Made by a program: the position numbers and the translations under genes | The notes under the pieces: model-generated | Seen by the model: the letters and a program-made list of their open reading frames with translations, nothing else | What the model was told of the DNA's origin: nothing | Database searches by the model: none | Source of the DNA: Halostagnicola sp. A-GB9-2 | GTDB taxonomy: Archaea > Halobacteriota > Halobacteria > Halobacteriales > Natrialbaceae | Direction of reading: 5' to 3' | DNA length: 64,000 nucleotides | Assembly (NCBI RefSeq): GCF_030068615.1 | Contig: NZ_JASJOC010000005.1 | Location: forward strand, 1 to 64,000 | Shown: positions 63,852 to 64,000 of the stretch, one piece after another | Position numbering within the stretch: position 1 is the first letter of the stretch | Layout of the letters: each line of letters begins with the position of its first letter

Positions 63852-64000
63852 ATGGGCAATGAGTCTGGAGTTATACGGCCAGCCGAATCGAATATAAATA
63901 ACCAATGGCCGTTTACCCTCAAACGGTATGTGATGGCTATTACATTAATTGGTATAGGGTTGGCGATACTATTCGCTCCAATACCGCATATTGGACAACC
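63852..64000 (+). CDS. Partial membrane protein gene at the window edge
   Basis: An open frame from ATG 63852 runs off the right end (49 codons visible). After about 28 polar residues it has a hydrophobic segment YVMAITLIGIGLAILFAPIP, likely the first membrane helix. It may belong to the same polysaccharide island as a transporter or polymerase, but the visible part is too short to identify. Confidence 0.5.
   Translation, partial: MGNESGVIRPAESNINNQWPFTLKRYVMAITLIGIGLAILFAPIPHIGQ

Noticed and set aside
1-64000. CRISPR arrays, tRNA and rRNA genes
   Set aside because: No regularly spaced repeats of 25-40 bases with unique spacers, and no cloverleaf or rRNA-like sequence was recognised.

Overview
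The window looks like a haloarchaeal (class Halobacteria) genome segment. The predicted proteins are rich in Asp and Glu, most intergenic starts sit about 25 bases after a TATA-like box (leaderless style), secreted proteins carry twin-arginine lipoprotein signals, and the mobile elements are of haloarchaeal types. Genus is uncertain; a member of the Natrialbales is a reasonable guess. No rRNA, tRNA or CRISPR array was found. A ParA-type gene with iteron-like repeats in the middle suggests a secondary replicon or an integrated plasmid segment.

Region 1 (about 0.25-23.3 kb) is catabolic and energy-related: an MBL-fold hydrolase, two ADP-forming acyl-CoA synthetase alpha subunits (one with its beta subunit), a universal stress protein, an aldehyde dehydrogenase, a DUF3179 protein, an FAH-family hydrolase, gentisate 1,2-dioxygenase, an IclR regulator, an AMP-forming acyl-CoA ligase whose catalytic lysine is replaced by Thr, a second MBL protein, a soluble PAS chemotaxis transducer, a large FAD/Fe-S oxidoreductase and a cupin. 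Together they suggest aromatic acid degradation through gentisate to central CoA esters. An IS6 element with a mutated active site sits inside it.

Region 2 (about 23.3-34 kb) is an accessory zone: an IS6 end remnant, GTTTG/CAAAC repeats, a parA plus partner operon, a decayed YREK transposase split by an IS5-type element, small orphan genes and gene remnants, a palindromic element, a winged-helix regulator, a solo 576-aa IS4-type transposase, a flavin oxidoreductase and a small Cys-rich protein.

Region 3 (about 34.5-41.9 kb) is a probable iron-responsive locus: three paralogous Tat lipoprotein metal/siderophore-binding proteins, a flavoprotein whose NAD(P)H domain is replaced by a His-rich segment, and a frameshifted DtxR-type regulator. 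Two promoters carry paired DtxR-like palindromes. No permease or ATPase is present. A gene-poor 1.2 kb stretch follows.

Region 4 (about 43.1-64 kb) is a surface-polysaccharide/protein-glycosylation island: epimerase, two O-antigen-ligase/polymerase-like proteins plus a remnant of a third, a polyprenyl-phosphate sugar transferase, three glycosyltransferases, a flippase, a frameshifted asparagine-synthase-like gene, a ParB-like-fold protein, a PAP2 phosphatase, nucleotidyltransferase and UDP-glucose dehydrogenase (divergent pair), and a Tat-exported alkaline phosphatase. AT content rises around 55-57 kb and at the right end, where a membrane protein gene is cut by the window edge.
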